Source of the DNA: Bacillota bacterium | Lineage (GTDB): Bacteria; Bacillota; Clostridia; Tissierellales; Peptoniphilaceae | Length of the DNA stretch: 24,298 nucleotides | Assembly: GCA_023443025.1 (NCBI GenBank) | Contig: JAEZWM010000051.1 | Coordinates: 1-24,298 of the forward strand | Direction: 5' to 3' | Shown here: piece by piece, positions 1 through 7,780 of the stretch | Layout: each line of letters opens with the position of its first letter | Numbering within the stretch: position 1 is the stretch's first letter | Made by a program: the position numbers and the translations under genes | Notes under the pieces: model-generated | Seen by the model: only the letters and a program-made list of their open reading frames with translations | Databases searched by the model: none | Told to the model about the DNA's origin: nothing

Positions 1-305
1 CATTTAAAGAACAGAAGCTTCATATAGAAGGGATAGCGGGCATTTATTCGATTGATTTAAAGGTTGACGAAATTGGTTTATTGGAAGCTGCCGAGCATTA
101 TGGAATAGAACCTGTCTTTTATTCGGCTGATGAGTTAAAAACAGTGGAACACAATTTTAAATCCTCAGACTTTGTAAAAAAAGTCACCGGAGTAGGAGCA
201 GTAGCCGAACCGGCTGCTTGCTTAAGCGGTGGCGAGTTGGTAGTTGAGAGGGTTGCAAAGAATGACATTACATTGGCGATAGCGAAAATTAGAAATGAGA
301 AATGA
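1..305 (+). CDS. cbiG: CbiG, cobalt-precorrin-5A hydrolase (3' end only)
   Basis: Only the last 100 codons or so are present; the open frame (codons at 3, 6, 9...) runs in from the left edge and ends at TGA 303-305, so the TTG at 81 is not the true start. CbiG opens the delta-lactone of cobalt-precorrin-5A with loss of acetaldehyde in anaerobic cobalamin synthesis. The visible part matches the CbiG C-terminal domain: the segment IDLKVDEIGLLEAAEHYG, then FYSADEL, and the conserved VTGVGAVAEPAA..SGGELVV stretch that belongs to the active site region. The next B12 genes (cobJ, cobK) follow on the same strand but only after a 746-base block of hairpin repeats. Identification is by family recognition; high confidence. 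Confidence 0.9.
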   Translation, partial: FKEQKLHIEGIAGIYSIDLKVDEIGLLEAAEHYGIEPVFYSADELKTVEHNFKSSDFVKKVTGVGAVAEPAACLSGGELVVERVAKNDITLAIAKIRNEK

Positions 306-1051
306 GAAGTAAGAAGTGAGAGATTAGAAAAAGATAAAAAGACAAAAGACTAAAGAAAGGCTCCGAACAAGTTGTAATTATGTTAAATGATTCGAACCTT
401 TAGTTTCTCATAATTAATTGGCCATGCAGGGGATCGTCGCTACAGATTTTTTATATAAAAACCAAAATACAATGGAAATGGAAGTGAGGGCACATCCTCT
501 ACGAAAAACATTCATGTATTACAAACGACAAGAAACCTGTCGTGTTAGATGTAGGGGCGAACTCTGATTCGCCTTTCCATAAATCACCTAAATCATGCAC
601 ATTCTATAGAATTAAAGCTAATCTTACATTATATAAATTGGTTAATCAAACCATGCAACTAAAGTAGCGGAAGTGCCCACACTTCCAATTAGCTTAGCTA
701 CAAATTAAAGTGCATCATGGAAATAAAATTTTGTTTTAAATTACATGAAAACATAAAAAGGTAGTTTATGATTCGAAGCTTTAAGCTTCTCTCATAAACA
801 AGGAGAAGTGGAATTCTCCCCTACAAAAGATTATTTATATAAAAATTAAAAGACAAAGAAATGGAAGTGAGGGCACTTCCCCTACGAATGATTATTGGGA
901 TAAAAACCTCGTAAGTGAAGCTTTCGTTCGAAAACTCACCACTCACAACCGTTCTCTCACTACTCCTCCTGCACTTCCCCTACGAAAATTTATTATAAAA
1001 TGAAATCGTAGATGATAGACACAAAATAAACTTATAAACAAAGGTGAATAA
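306..1051. repeat. Left block of short hairpin repeats between cbiG and cobJ
   Basis: No gene is visible in this 746-base gap. It is built of short inverted repeats, most next to the word CCCTAC/GTAGGG or a close variant. They are: GGAAGTG-N4-CACTTCC at 669-686 and 863-880 (imperfect at 480-497); CGACA...TGTCG at 527-543; GGCGAA-N6-TTCGCC at 556-573; a long stem with outer arms TTTATGA 765-771 and TCATAAA 792-798 and inner arms GAAGCTT/AAGCTTC; GGAGAA-N6-TTCTCC at 802-819. A degraded copy of the long stem lies near 388-415. Stretches 495-575, 760-885 and 895-965 recur as reverse complements in the gap 14400-15120. It separates genes that are normally in one B12 operon, which suggests later insertion. 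Confidence 0.8.
765..798. repeat. Two-level hairpin unit, left copy
   Basis: Outer arms TTTATGA (765-771) and TCATAAA (792-798) enclose inner arms GAAGCTT and AAGCTTC (775-781 and 783-789), separated by one base. Further copies lie at about 14527-14558, 14690-14722 and 15077-15110. In the copy near 14700 the inner stem has changed on both sides (GGAGC with GCTCC), which keeps the pairing. Confidence 0.75.
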
Positions 1052-1798
1052 ATGAAAAAACTTTATATTATAGGAATAGGTCCGGGTGGTGTGGGTTCTA
1101 TTACCGGTGATGCTATTGCTGCATTAAATGATTCGGATGTTATAACATCTTACACACCATATTTAGAATATATTAGAGATGTCGTGGACCTTGATGCTGC
1201 TGAGGTTTACACCAGCGGTATGACCAAGGAGATTGAAAGATGCACTTATGCGGTGCAGTCTGCTGCTAGTGGGAAGACTACCTCCATAATTAGTACCGGG
1301 GATGCCGGGCTTTATGGGATGGCAGGACCATGTTATGAGATCGCTGAGGAGCTGGGGCTTACTCGGGAGATTGAAATCGTTGTAATCCCGGGGGTAAGTG
1401 CTATTTTTGCAGCGGCTGCTGAGCTTGGTGCTCCACTTATGCATGATACTGCTATCATAAGTCTATCAGATTTATTAACCCCACTGGAGCTTATTAAAAA
1501 GAGGCTTGCACTAGCAGCGGAGGGTGACTTTGTAATTGGTCTTTATAATCCAAGATCAAAAAGTAGACCGCATTATTTAAAGATGGCAATGGAATTAATA
1601 TCGGAGCACAGGCCGGGGAAAACTCCTGTTGGAATAGTTAAGAATGCAGGAAGAAGCGGAATCGAAATCACTATTACCGATATTGAGTCGATTGATTACG
1701 AAATTGTCGATATGTTAAGCCTTGTTATAATCGGGAATTCCAGTACGAGAATTATAGATGGTAAAATGGTGACACCTAGAGGATATGAGAATAAATGA
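1052..1798 (+). CDS. cobJ: Precorrin-3B / cobalt-factor III C17-methyltransferase
   Basis: A 248-aa SAM-dependent methyltransferase of the tetrapyrrole methylase family, CobJ/CbiH type. It methylates C17 of the B12 precursor with ring contraction, in the cytoplasm. The sequence starts KKLYIIGIGPGG, the SAM-binding glycine loop of the family, and continues with SYTPYLEYI, STGDAGLYGMAG (residues about 81-92), VIPGVSAIFAAAAELGAPLMHD and FVIGLYNPRSKSRP, all typical of CbiH. A weak AAGGTG ribosome site lies 5' of ATG 1052. Its stop overlaps the cobK start (ATGA at 1795-1798), so the two are translationally coupled. In an anaerobe with cbiG the name cbiH would be equally apt. Confidence 0.92.
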   Translation: MKKLYIIGIGPGGVGSITGDAIAALNDSDVITSYTPYLEYIRDVVDLDAAEVYTSGMTKEIERCTYAVQSAASGKTTSIISTGDAGLYGMAGPCYEIAEELGLTREIEIVVIPGVSAIFAAAAELGAPLMHDTAIISLSDLLTPLELIKKRLALAAEGDFVIGLYNPRSKSRPHYLKMAMELISEHRPGKTPVGIVKNAGRSGIEITITDIESIDYEIVDMLSLVIIGNSSTRIIDGKMVTPRGYENK

Positions 1799-2529
1799 TT
1801 TGGATAATAGGCGGAACTTCCGATGCTAGGAAGTTTATTGAAAGTTTAGATAATAAAGAAGACTTAATCATTACCGTTACAACTGACTTTGGAAAGAGTT
1901 TGGTTGGGGATACTGATGTTTTGGTTGGTAGACTAAACCAAGTGGATATGGAAAAGTTAATCCTCGAAAAAGGTATTGAACTTATTATAGATATGTCACA
2001 TCCCTATGCAAATGAAGTTACCGTTAATGCAGTAAATGCATCAAAAAATACAAATACAAACTACTATAGATTCAATAGAAGCCCTTTAGTCTCTGATTAT
2101 GGCATAATTGCAGAGACCATGGATGAATTATTGGGTATAATTAAGGATATAGAGGCTACCATCCTCTTTACAACCGGTTCTAAAGATATTAAAATATTTG
2201 AAAACGTTCGGGGAAATAGCAAACATATCTATAGAATACTTCCACTAATAGACAGCCTAAAAATTGCAGAGGATGCAGGAGTATCGATGAAAAACCTAAT
2301 CTGTATGGTTGGACCTGCTGATCTAGATTTAAATATTGCTACCATAAACTTTTATGGAATTGAATACATGGTCATGAAAGAAAGTGGCGAAAACAGCGGC
2401 TTTGATGAAAAGATTGATGCATGTAAAAAAACCGGAGTTATACCGATTATTTTAAGAAGAACTGAAAATGAAGGAATTGCCAACTTTACAGAGCTTGAAA
2501 AGATAATAAAAAACTACAGAAATAAGTAG
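1795..2529 (+). CDS. cobK: Precorrin-6A / cobalt-precorrin-6A reductase
   Basis: A 244-aa CobK/CbiJ reductase, which uses NAD(P)H to reduce the macrocycle of (cobalt-)precorrin-6A. The N-terminal IWIIGGTSDARKF is the family's nucleotide-binding start, and IIDMSHPYANEVTVNA (about residues 63-78) is the conserved DxxHPyA segment. FTTGSKDIKIF (around 122-132) and the C-terminal KESGENSGFDEKIDACKKTGVIPIILRR are also characteristic. It overlaps cobJ by four bases. The stop TAG is followed after 13 bases by the corA start, so the transcript probably continues. Function is well supported by motif and by neighbours. Confidence 0.92.
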   Translation: MIWIIGGTSDARKFIESLDNKEDLIITVTTDFGKSLVGDTDVLVGRLNQVDMEKLILEKGIELIIDMSHPYANEVTVNAVNASKNTNTNYYRFNRSPLVSDYGIIAETMDELLGIIKDIEATILFTTGSKDIKIFENVRGNSKHIYRILPLIDSLKIAEDAGVSMKNLICMVGPADLDLNIATINFYGIEYMVMKESGENSGFDEKIDACKKTGVIPIILRRTENEGIANFTELEKIIKNYRNK

Positions 2530-2542
2530 GGAGCTGATTCGT

Positions 2543-3499
2543 ATGAATTATATCTATAAATACGATACTGATACAGGTTTTGAGCAAATTGAATTAGAGG
2601 GCTTTCAAGGTAAGCTGGAGGATATGGACTACTATGTAGGTTATCTGTCAATAAAAGAGCTTGAGGCCTATGATGATATTCTTCATATTCCTGAGAGGGT
2701 TTATACCGCACTAAGTGAGGAATTTAGACTTATTCAAAACACCTTGATGGTAAGGGAAAAGTACACCTTTGGTATTATCAATCTTATAAATATAGATGAT
2801 ATTTTTGGTGAGAGAGATCAGATTGGAATCTACATCGAGAAGAATAGATTTGTAATCATCGACATCAAGGATAAAGATGCTTCGATAAAAAGAGCTTTTG
2901 ATTTTGCTGTAAATAGCGAGTTTGAGTCAACTTCTCCCGGAAGATTTATAAATAACTTTCTTAAAAATCTTATTAGTAGTCATGTTGCCATCTATGAAGT
3001 ACTTAGAAAAGAAGTTGAAGAAATCGATAATGAAGTTTTACAAGACACTTACAAAGAAGATACCATACACAAGATTTCAGAACTAAACCACGTTCTTCTC
3101 GAGCTTTATGGCAACTATGAGCAGCTTGTAGATTTTTGTGAAATGCTAGTCGAAAACGATAATGATGTTCTGAATGAAGCGGATATTAAATATTTCAAAT
3201 TTATAGAAAACAGAGTAAATAGGTATAGTTCAAATATACAGCTACTTAGAGAATACACAGCACAGGTAAGAGAGTCATATCAGGCACAGATGGACATCAG
3301 CTTGAATAAGGTCATGAAGATATTTACCGTAGTGGCAACTATTTTCTTGCCACTAACACTTCTTGTGGGATGGTATGGAATGAACTTTACAAATATGCCG
3401 GAACTGACTTGGGAACATGGTTATAAATACGTGATTGTATTTAGTATACTTATAACTTCGGCTTGTTTATATTACTTTAAGAAAAAGAACCTTCTTTAA
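2543..3499 (+). CDS. corA: CorA-family divalent metal ion transporter
   Basis: A 318-aa CorA-type channel for Mg2+ or a related divalent ion. It has a long acidic cytoplasmic N-terminal domain, a helical stalk (about 150-260), then TM1 (about 262-282, FTVVATIFLPLTLLVGW), the signature Y-G-M-N-F directly after TM1 (near residue 285), a short loop and TM2 (about 295-311, YVIVFSILITSACLYYF), ending in a basic KKKNLL tail. The GMN motif is the ion filter of the family. GGGAG (2529-2533) lies upstream of ATG 2543. Substrate cannot be told from sequence; the position right after B12 genes allows Co2+ as well as Mg2+, which is inference only. Confidence 0.88.
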   Translation: MNYIYKYDTDTGFEQIELEGFQGKLEDMDYYVGYLSIKELEAYDDILHIPERVYTALSEEFRLIQNTLMVREKYTFGIINLINIDDIFGERDQIGIYIEKNRFVIIDIKDKDASIKRAFDFAVNSEFESTSPGRFINNFLKNLISSHVAIYEVLRKEVEEIDNEVLQDTYKEDTIHKISELNHVLLELYGNYEQLVDFCEMLVENDNDVLNEADIKYFKFIENRVNRYSSNIQLLREYTAQVRESYQAQMDISLNKVMKIFTVVATIFLPLTLLVGWYGMNFTNMPELTWEHGYKYVIVFSILITSACLYYFKKKNLL

Positions 3500-3522
3500 A
3501 TAGAGCGTAAAAGGAGAAAAAA

Positions 3523-4392
3523 ATGATAGAGAAAAAAATTGCAGCATATGATGGGCTTATGTTGTCGTTAAGAGAGTACTCAGTAGACAATCCTAAAGGA
3601 GTGTTTCACCTAATCCATGGAGCATCAGAGCATAAAAACAGATATGATGATTTTTGTAACTTTTTAGTAGATCATGGGTATGCTGCTGTTATTGCAGACA
3701 ATAGAGGGCATGGTGAGTCCATTAATAATTCTTATCCGATAGGACATATGGATAGCTTGGACCAAGTCGTTAAAGACGTGCTGACCATAAGGTCTTATAT
3801 AGAAGAAGAATATCCCGCGGTTCCCGTAATACTCTTTGGACATTCATTCGGAACTATGATTGCAAGGAAATTTATACAAGACCACGACGAACTATACACG
3901 CACCTCATACTTTCAGGTGCTCCAAACTATATAAATATCATCAAAATTGGAGTGGGCATATCAAAGATGGTGGTTTCTTCTTCAGGAGGCTTAGGTTTTA
4001 GCAGGATACTTACAAGTCTAAACAAGGTGGGGCATGATGATGACTGGCTTAGCTATAATGAGGAAGCTATTATGGATTACAGAAATGATCCGTTGTGTGG
4101 TTTTAAGTACACAAATGGTGGTAACTATACCATGTTTAAATCAGTAGAAGAGCTCCATAATTATAACGGATACAAAGTGAAAAATCCTGAGCTAAAGATT
4201 CTTTTTGTCTCAGGTATTGACGATCCTATAATTGGTGGAACCAAAGGTCTTCAAGATTCGATAGATTCTCTTAAAAAAGTAGGATACCTTAGCATTGAAA
4301 GCATATTATACCAAAATATGAAACATGAAATTTTAAATGAAAGAGAAAAGCAGCAAGTATATGATGACATTTTAAACTTTGTTGAGAAATAA
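3523..4392 (+). CDS. Alpha/beta hydrolase, monoacylglycerol lipase / lysophospholipase type
   Basis: A 289-aa serine hydrolase of the Hydrolase_4 (PldB/monoglyceride lipase) family. Visible features are the oxyanion segment HLIHGASEHKNRYDDF (about 28-43), the DNRGHGES motif (about 59-66), the nucleophile elbow G-H-S-F-G (Ser near 108) and late HEIL, whose His would complete the triad. The acid is probably the Asp of SGIDDPI. There is no signal peptide, so it is likely cytoplasmic. An AGGAG site precedes ATG 3523, and the gap to corA is only 23 bases, so it may be the last gene of that transcript. The natural ester substrate is unknown. Confidence 0.85.
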   Translation: MIEKKIAAYDGLMLSLREYSVDNPKGVFHLIHGASEHKNRYDDFCNFLVDHGYAAVIADNRGHGESINNSYPIGHMDSLDQVVKDVLTIRSYIEEEYPAVPVILFGHSFGTMIARKFIQDHDELYTHLILSGAPNYINIIKIGVGISKMVVSSSGGLGFSRILTSLNKVGHDDDWLSYNEEAIMDYRNDPLCGFKYTNGGNYTMFKSVEELHNYNGYKVKNPELKILFVSGIDDPIIGGTKGLQDSIDSLKKVGYLSIESILYQNMKHEILNEREKQQVYDDILNFVEK

Positions 4393-4417
4393 AAGTTTAA
4401 GATGAGTAAAAAACAAC

Positions 4418-4446
4418 TTGTAATAACTACCATGTAGTGATAAGAT
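4418..4446 (+). promoter_or_regulatory. Promoter of the thiW-thiC operon
   Basis: TTGTAA (4418-4423), a 17-base spacer and TAAGAT (4441-4446) form a sigma-A-type promoter. Transcription would start near 4453, just before the first bases of the TPP aptamer. Confidence 0.6.
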
Positions 4447-4450
4447 AGTA

Positions 4451-4548
4451 TAGTAAATAACCGGGAGCTTGTGAAAGGCTGAGAGGAGGCTATGCCTCGA
4501 CCGTACCTGATTTGGATAATGCCAACGTAGGGAAGATTTATTTGTTAT
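4451..4548 (+). promoter_or_regulatory. TPP (THI-box) riboswitch ahead of thiW-thiC
   Basis: The conserved TPP aptamer words are present in order: CTGAGA (4479-4484), a small P3 hairpin GAGGC-TAT-GCCTC (4486-4498), ACCTGA (4505-4510), GGATAATGCC (4514-4523) and GTAGGGA (4527-4533). P1 closes with AAATAA (4455-4460) pairing to TTATTT (4538-4543). Binding of thiamine pyrophosphate is expected to switch off the downstream thiamine genes. Confidence 0.96.
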
Positions 4549-4566
4549 ACTTCTTTTTCACATGTC

Positions 4567-4593
4567 TCCCCTTTTAAGAAAGGGGATTTTTTT
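4567..4593 (+). terminator. Expression platform hairpin of the first TPP riboswitch
   Basis: CCCCTTT (4568-4574) pairs with AAAGGGG (4579-4585), followed by a run of seven T. The 3' arm AAAGGGG is also the only ribosome binding site for thiW (ATG 4594), eight bases away. The same hairpin could thus act as terminator, as a block to ribosome binding, or both. Confidence 0.75.
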
Positions 4594-5097
4594 ATGTCAA
4601 TTAAAAAATTGTCCACATCCGGACTTTTTATCGCAATGGGCGTTGCCCTGTCATTTTTTTACATTCCTATAGGAGCGGCAAAATGCTTTCCGATACAGCA
4701 TATGATTAATGTGCTTTCCGCTGTTCTCTTGGGGCCGGTTTATGCAGTATCAATAGCATTTGCAACATCACTAATTAGAGTGTTGATGAGCACCGGAAGT
4801 TTTTTAGCGTTTCCCGGATCCATGATTGGAGCTCTTCTTAGTGGTCTGCTATATCATCAAACTAAAAAGCTTAGCATGGCATACTTTGGGGAAGCTTTTG
4901 GAACGGGAATCCTGGGTGCACTTGCTGCATATCCTGTAGCTGCATTGGTTATGGGTAGGGAAGTAGCAGCATTTGCTTTTGTAATTCCATTTTTAATAAG
5001 CACAGCAGTAGGTGCTCTTTTAGGAGTTGTTCTTATCAAAGGAATACAAAAGACAGGAGTACTTGAAACGCTAAATAATAATCATAGTCATATATAA
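4594..5097 (+). CDS. thiW: ECF transporter substrate-binding subunit ThiW (thiazole uptake)
   Basis: A 167-aa, very hydrophobic S component of an energy-coupling factor vitamin transporter, with about five or six membrane helices. The start KKLSTSGLFIAMGVALSF, the conserved PIGAAKCFPIQHMINVLSAVLLGP (about residues 26-49) and RVLMSTGSFLAFPGSMIGALLSGL (about 62-85) are ThiW family hallmarks. ThiW is predicted, from its constant link to TPP riboswitches and thiM, to import the thiazole moiety of thiamine. It sits directly behind the riboswitch and 41 bases ahead of thiC. The shared ATPase and T subunits are not in this window. The family call is firm; the exact ligand is inferred. Confidence 0.9.
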   Translation: MSIKKLSTSGLFIAMGVALSFFYIPIGAAKCFPIQHMINVLSAVLLGPVYAVSIAFATSLIRVLMSTGSFLAFPGSMIGALLSGLLYHQTKKLSMAYFGEAFGTGILGALAAYPVAALVMGREVAAFAFVIPFLISTAVGALLGVVLIKGIQKTGVLETLNNNHSHI

Positions 5098-5138
5098 AAA
5101 ACACTTAGAATTGGTATATCCAATAAGAAAGGAAAAAA

Positions 5139-6434
5139 ATGTATAAAACGCAAATTGAAGCAGCTAGAAATGGAGAAATAACTCCACAGATGGAATCGGT
5201 ACTTGAAAAAGAAGTGATTACAAAAGAAGAACTATTAGAAAGGGTCAGTAATGGAACTATTGCAATACCGGCAAATATTAACCATACTAGTCTCAGTGCC
5301 GAAGGAATTGGAACAGGGCTTAAAACTAAAATCAATGTAAACCTCGGAGTATCTAAAGATGATTGTAGATACGATGAAGAATGGAAAAAAGTAGAGTTAG
5401 CAGAAAAACTTGGAGCACATGCAATCATGGATCTGAGTAATTACGGAAAAACTGCTAGTTTTAGAAAAGAACTTATAGAAAAATCATCACTAATGATTGG
5501 TACAGTTCCAATGTACGATGCTATTGGCTACTTGGAAAAGAAGCTAGAGGACATCAGTGTTGATGACTTCTTTAAAGTCATTGAGCATCAAGCAAAGGAA
5601 GGTGTGGACTTTATGACGATCCATGCCGGAATCAATAGAAGAACTCTAAGCTATTTCAAAGAGTCAAAAAGGATTACCAATATTGTTTCAAGAGGGGGTT
5701 CTCTGATATTCGCCTGGATGGAGATGACAGGACAGGAAAATCCTTTCTATGAGCATTATGATAGATTGATGGAACTGCTAAGAGAATACGATGTAACGAT
5801 AAGCATAGGTGATTCGCTAAGACCGGGATGCTTGCATGACAGCTCAGATGCATCACAGATATCAGAACTTATAGAACTTGGTATACTAACTAAAAGAGCA
5901 TGGGAACATGGGGTACAAGTTCTGATTGAAGGCCCCGGACATATGGCACTTAACGAAATTGCTGCAAATATGGAAATAGAGAAAAAGCTCTGTCATGGCG
6001 CACCGTTCTATGTACTGGGGCCAATAGTAACCGACATCGCACCGGGCTATGACCACATCACAGCGGCAATAGGTGGAGCTATAGCAGCAACATATGGAGC
6101 CGACTTCCTATGCTATGTAACACCTGCAGAGCATTTAAGACTTCCCGACTACTCTGATGTTAAAGAGGGAATCATTGCATCAAAAATTGCAGCACATGCC
6201 GCTGATATAGCTAAGGGAGTGCCAGGGGCTCGTAATATAGATGATGAAATGAGTAGAGCGAGAAATGCTCTAGATTGGGAGAAGATGTTTTCGCTTGCAA
6301 TAGATGGGGAAAAAGCACGAGATTATTTCGAAAGTAAACCACCGGAGGACATTAACAGCTGCTCCATGTGCGGAAAGATGTGTGCAATAAGAACCACAAA
6401 TAATATTATGAAAACGGGTCAAGTTGAAATTTAA
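5139..6434 (+). CDS. thiC: ThiC, phosphomethylpyrimidine (HMP-P) synthase
   Basis: A 431-aa radical SAM enzyme that rearranges aminoimidazole ribotide into 4-amino-5-hydroxymethyl-2-methylpyrimidine phosphate. The sequence shows IPANINHTSL, GLKTKINVNLG, the zinc-site region (EGPGHMALNEI, APFYVLGPIVTDIAPGYDHITAAIGGA) and the C-terminal iron-sulfur motif C408-S-M-C411-G-K-M-C415. The length fits the short ThiC class without the long N-terminal domain. The cysteine spacing is C-X2-C-X3-C; the better-known long enzymes have C-X2-C-X4-C. AAAGGA precedes ATG 5139. It is co-transcribed with thiW under TPP control and closed by a terminator at 6433-6456. Confidence 0.97.
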   Translation: MYKTQIEAARNGEITPQMESVLEKEVITKEELLERVSNGTIAIPANINHTSLSAEGIGTGLKTKINVNLGVSKDDCRYDEEWKKVELAEKLGAHAIMDLSNYGKTASFRKELIEKSSLMIGTVPMYDAIGYLEKKLEDISVDDFFKVIEHQAKEGVDFMTIHAGINRRTLSYFKESKRITNIVSRGGSLIFAWMEMTGQENPFYEHYDRLMELLREYDVTISIGDSLRPGCLHDSSDASQISELIELGILTKRAWEHGVQVLIEGPGHMALNEIAANMEIEKKLCHGAPFYVLGPIVTDIAPGYDHITAAIGGAIAATYGADFLCYVTPAEHLRLPDYSDVKEGIIASKIAAHAADIAKGVPGARNIDDEMSRARNALDWEKMFSLAIDGEKARDYFESKPPEDINSCSMCGKMCAIRTTNNIMKTGQVEI

Positions 6435-6456
6435 AGGGTGTATTTAGCATCCTTTT
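6433..6456 (+). terminator. Terminator after thiC
   Basis: AAAGGGTG (6433-6440) pairs with CATCCTTT (one G-T pair), and six T residues follow (6453-6458). It begins at the thiC stop codon. Confidence 0.75.
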
Positions 6457-6837
6457 TTCATTGAAAAATTGAAAAAGTTATTAATAAAATCAGTAGTACA
6501 TACCTATATTTTGAGAATATCATAAAAATTGAATTGTACAGAGCTGACAATTAATACGCATCAATATCTCAGACAAATATAACGTACGCAATATAAAAAA
6601 TATAATTTAGGTAGATTTATTGATAAATAGGCATCTTGAATATTTACTTTTTTAAACAAACACCGTTTTCTATATATACCTTAAGTACAGTGTTTGAAAA
6701 TCTACGTGCTAATTCAATAATATGAATAACTTGATAATCATATGGAAATAACATATTAGACGCATCTGATAATGTTTGAATTAATTGTTACAGATAGTTA
6801 ACATATCATAATTTTATTCTGTTAGAGTAATAATTAA
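6457..6837. other. AT-rich gap with no gene
   Basis: About 380 bases without a credible reading frame on either strand. The only structure I see is an inverted repeat CAAACAC (6657-6663) / GTGTTTG (6690-6696) with a 26-base AT-rich spacer. It is followed by the promoter of the CWB2-M23 gene. Confidence 0.5.
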
Positions 6838-6866
6838 TTGACACTAAAAAAATCGACGGGTATAAT
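6838..6866 (+). promoter_or_regulatory. Perfect-consensus promoter of the CWB2-M23 gene
   Basis: TTGACA (6838-6843), a 17-base spacer and TATAAT (6861-6866): both hexamers and the spacing are the exact sigma-A consensus. Transcription should start near 6873, inside the first of the tandem repeats that follow. Confidence 0.85.
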
Positions 6867-6871
6867 CAGTA

Positions 6872-6911
6872 TTGTAATCAAATTGTAATCAATTTGTAAT
6901 CATTTTGTAAC
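6872..6911 (+). repeat. Four tandem TTGTAATC repeats with an 11-base period
   Basis: TTGTAATC occurs at 6872, 6883 and 6894, and TTGTAAC at 6905, so the period is exactly 11 bases. The array begins at the expected transcription start and ends before the ribosome binding site (AGGGG, 6919-6923). Direct repeats of about one helical turn are typical binding sites of OmpR/PhoB-type response regulators. Confidence 0.7.
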
Positions 6912-6931
6912 AAAGGTTAGGGGTGTATACA

Positions 6932-7732
6932 ATGCAGCGATATTTTAGAAAATTGCTAGTAATTGCTTTTTTAATAGCAGCATTCATACTGGTGCCAAAT
7001 ACTGTAAGAGCAAGTGGCAATGTAACTAGAATTAGTGGTAGCAACAGATATGAAACTTCGATAAAACTAAATAATTATTTTGGTTGGGCTAATACTGCAA
7101 TCGTAGTCAATGGACAAAATTACCCGGACTCATTAAGTGCAGGTTCACTTTCTGCAAAGATTGGAGCACCTATTTATCTTTCAAGTAGTTTAGAATCACT
7201 AAATGCAGAATTTACCAGACTAGGCGTAACGGAGGTAGTAATAGTAGGAGGAGTAAATTCAGTATCTAGCGATTTAGAAAATGGATTAAGACAAAATTAC
7301 AATGTTACTCGTCTTGCCGGACAAAATAGGTACGAAACCTCAAATGTAGTAACTCAATACGCAGGGCTAGATACAGTGGCAGTTGTTACCGGAAGAGATT
7401 ACAAAGACGCATTGATTACTGCGAATCTTTTAAAAACAAAAAACATAGGATTAAAATTAAGTGATGATGTAGGTCATCTAAATGAATTTAATGTAAAGTA
7501 TATAGTTGGAGAAAATGCTCTTGAAAACCAGGCTAATACCTACAGAATAAACACAGGAAGCACTGAAGTAAATGCAGTTAAGATTTTTGAAACTATGCCT
7601 AGAAAATCAAATCTTATCGTAGCATCAAATGGAAACTTTGCAGATGCCTTATCTGCCGGTGGAGTTTTAGACGTAATGGATGCACAGCTTATGCTAATCG
7701 ACGGAAGCTACGCTTCTGAGATAGTGCTTTAA
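6932..7732 (+). CDS. Cell-wall-binding (CWB2) surface protein, N-terminal part ended by in-frame TAA
   Basis: A 266-aa reading from ATG 6932, which has AGGGG eight bases upstream; the in-frame GTG at 6923 lies inside that site and is unlikely. Residues about 1-27 are a signal peptide (MQRYFRKLLVIAFLIAAF... VRA). Three CWB2 repeats follow, recognisable by R-I/L-x-G-x-N-R-Y-E-T-S openings (about 33 and 128), NFADALSAG and V-V-I-V-GG. CWB2 modules anchor proteins to wall polymers. The third repeat is cut by TAA 7730-7732, but the same frame then continues with TVKHYNKVYIVGGEESV, the missing end of that repeat. The gene therefore looks like one CWB2-M23 protein broken by a single nonsense codon. 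What remains could still be a secreted wall-bound protein. Confidence 0.8.
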   Translation: MQRYFRKLLVIAFLIAAFILVPNTVRASGNVTRISGSNRYETSIKLNNYFGWANTAIVVNGQNYPDSLSAGSLSAKIGAPIYLSSSLESLNAEFTRLGVTEVVIVGGVNSVSSDLENGLRQNYNVTRLAGQNRYETSNVVTQYAGLDTVAVVTGRDYKDALITANLLKTKNIGLKLSDDVGHLNEFNVKYIVGENALENQANTYRINTGSTEVNAVKIFETMPRKSNLIVASNGNFADALSAGGVLDVMDAQLMLIDGSYASEIVL

Positions 7733-7780
7733 ACTGTAAAACATTACAACAAGGTATATATAGTCGGAGGAGAAGAAAGT

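Noticed and set aside
306..1051. CRISPR array in the left repeat block
   Set aside because: Repeats are of different kinds, unequally spaced and palindromic, without regular spacers or cas genes.
6657..6696. Inverted repeat CAAACAC/GTGTTTG as a terminator or operator
   Set aside because: Arms are only seven bases with a 26-base spacer, there is no T run, and it is not tied to a promoter; probably chance in AT-rich DNA.
7730..7732. Stop in the CWB2-M23 gene as a recoded codon like the one at 22943
   Set aside because: The codon is TAA, not TGA, and the position in the CWB2 repeat is not a redox site; simple nonsense is the better reading.
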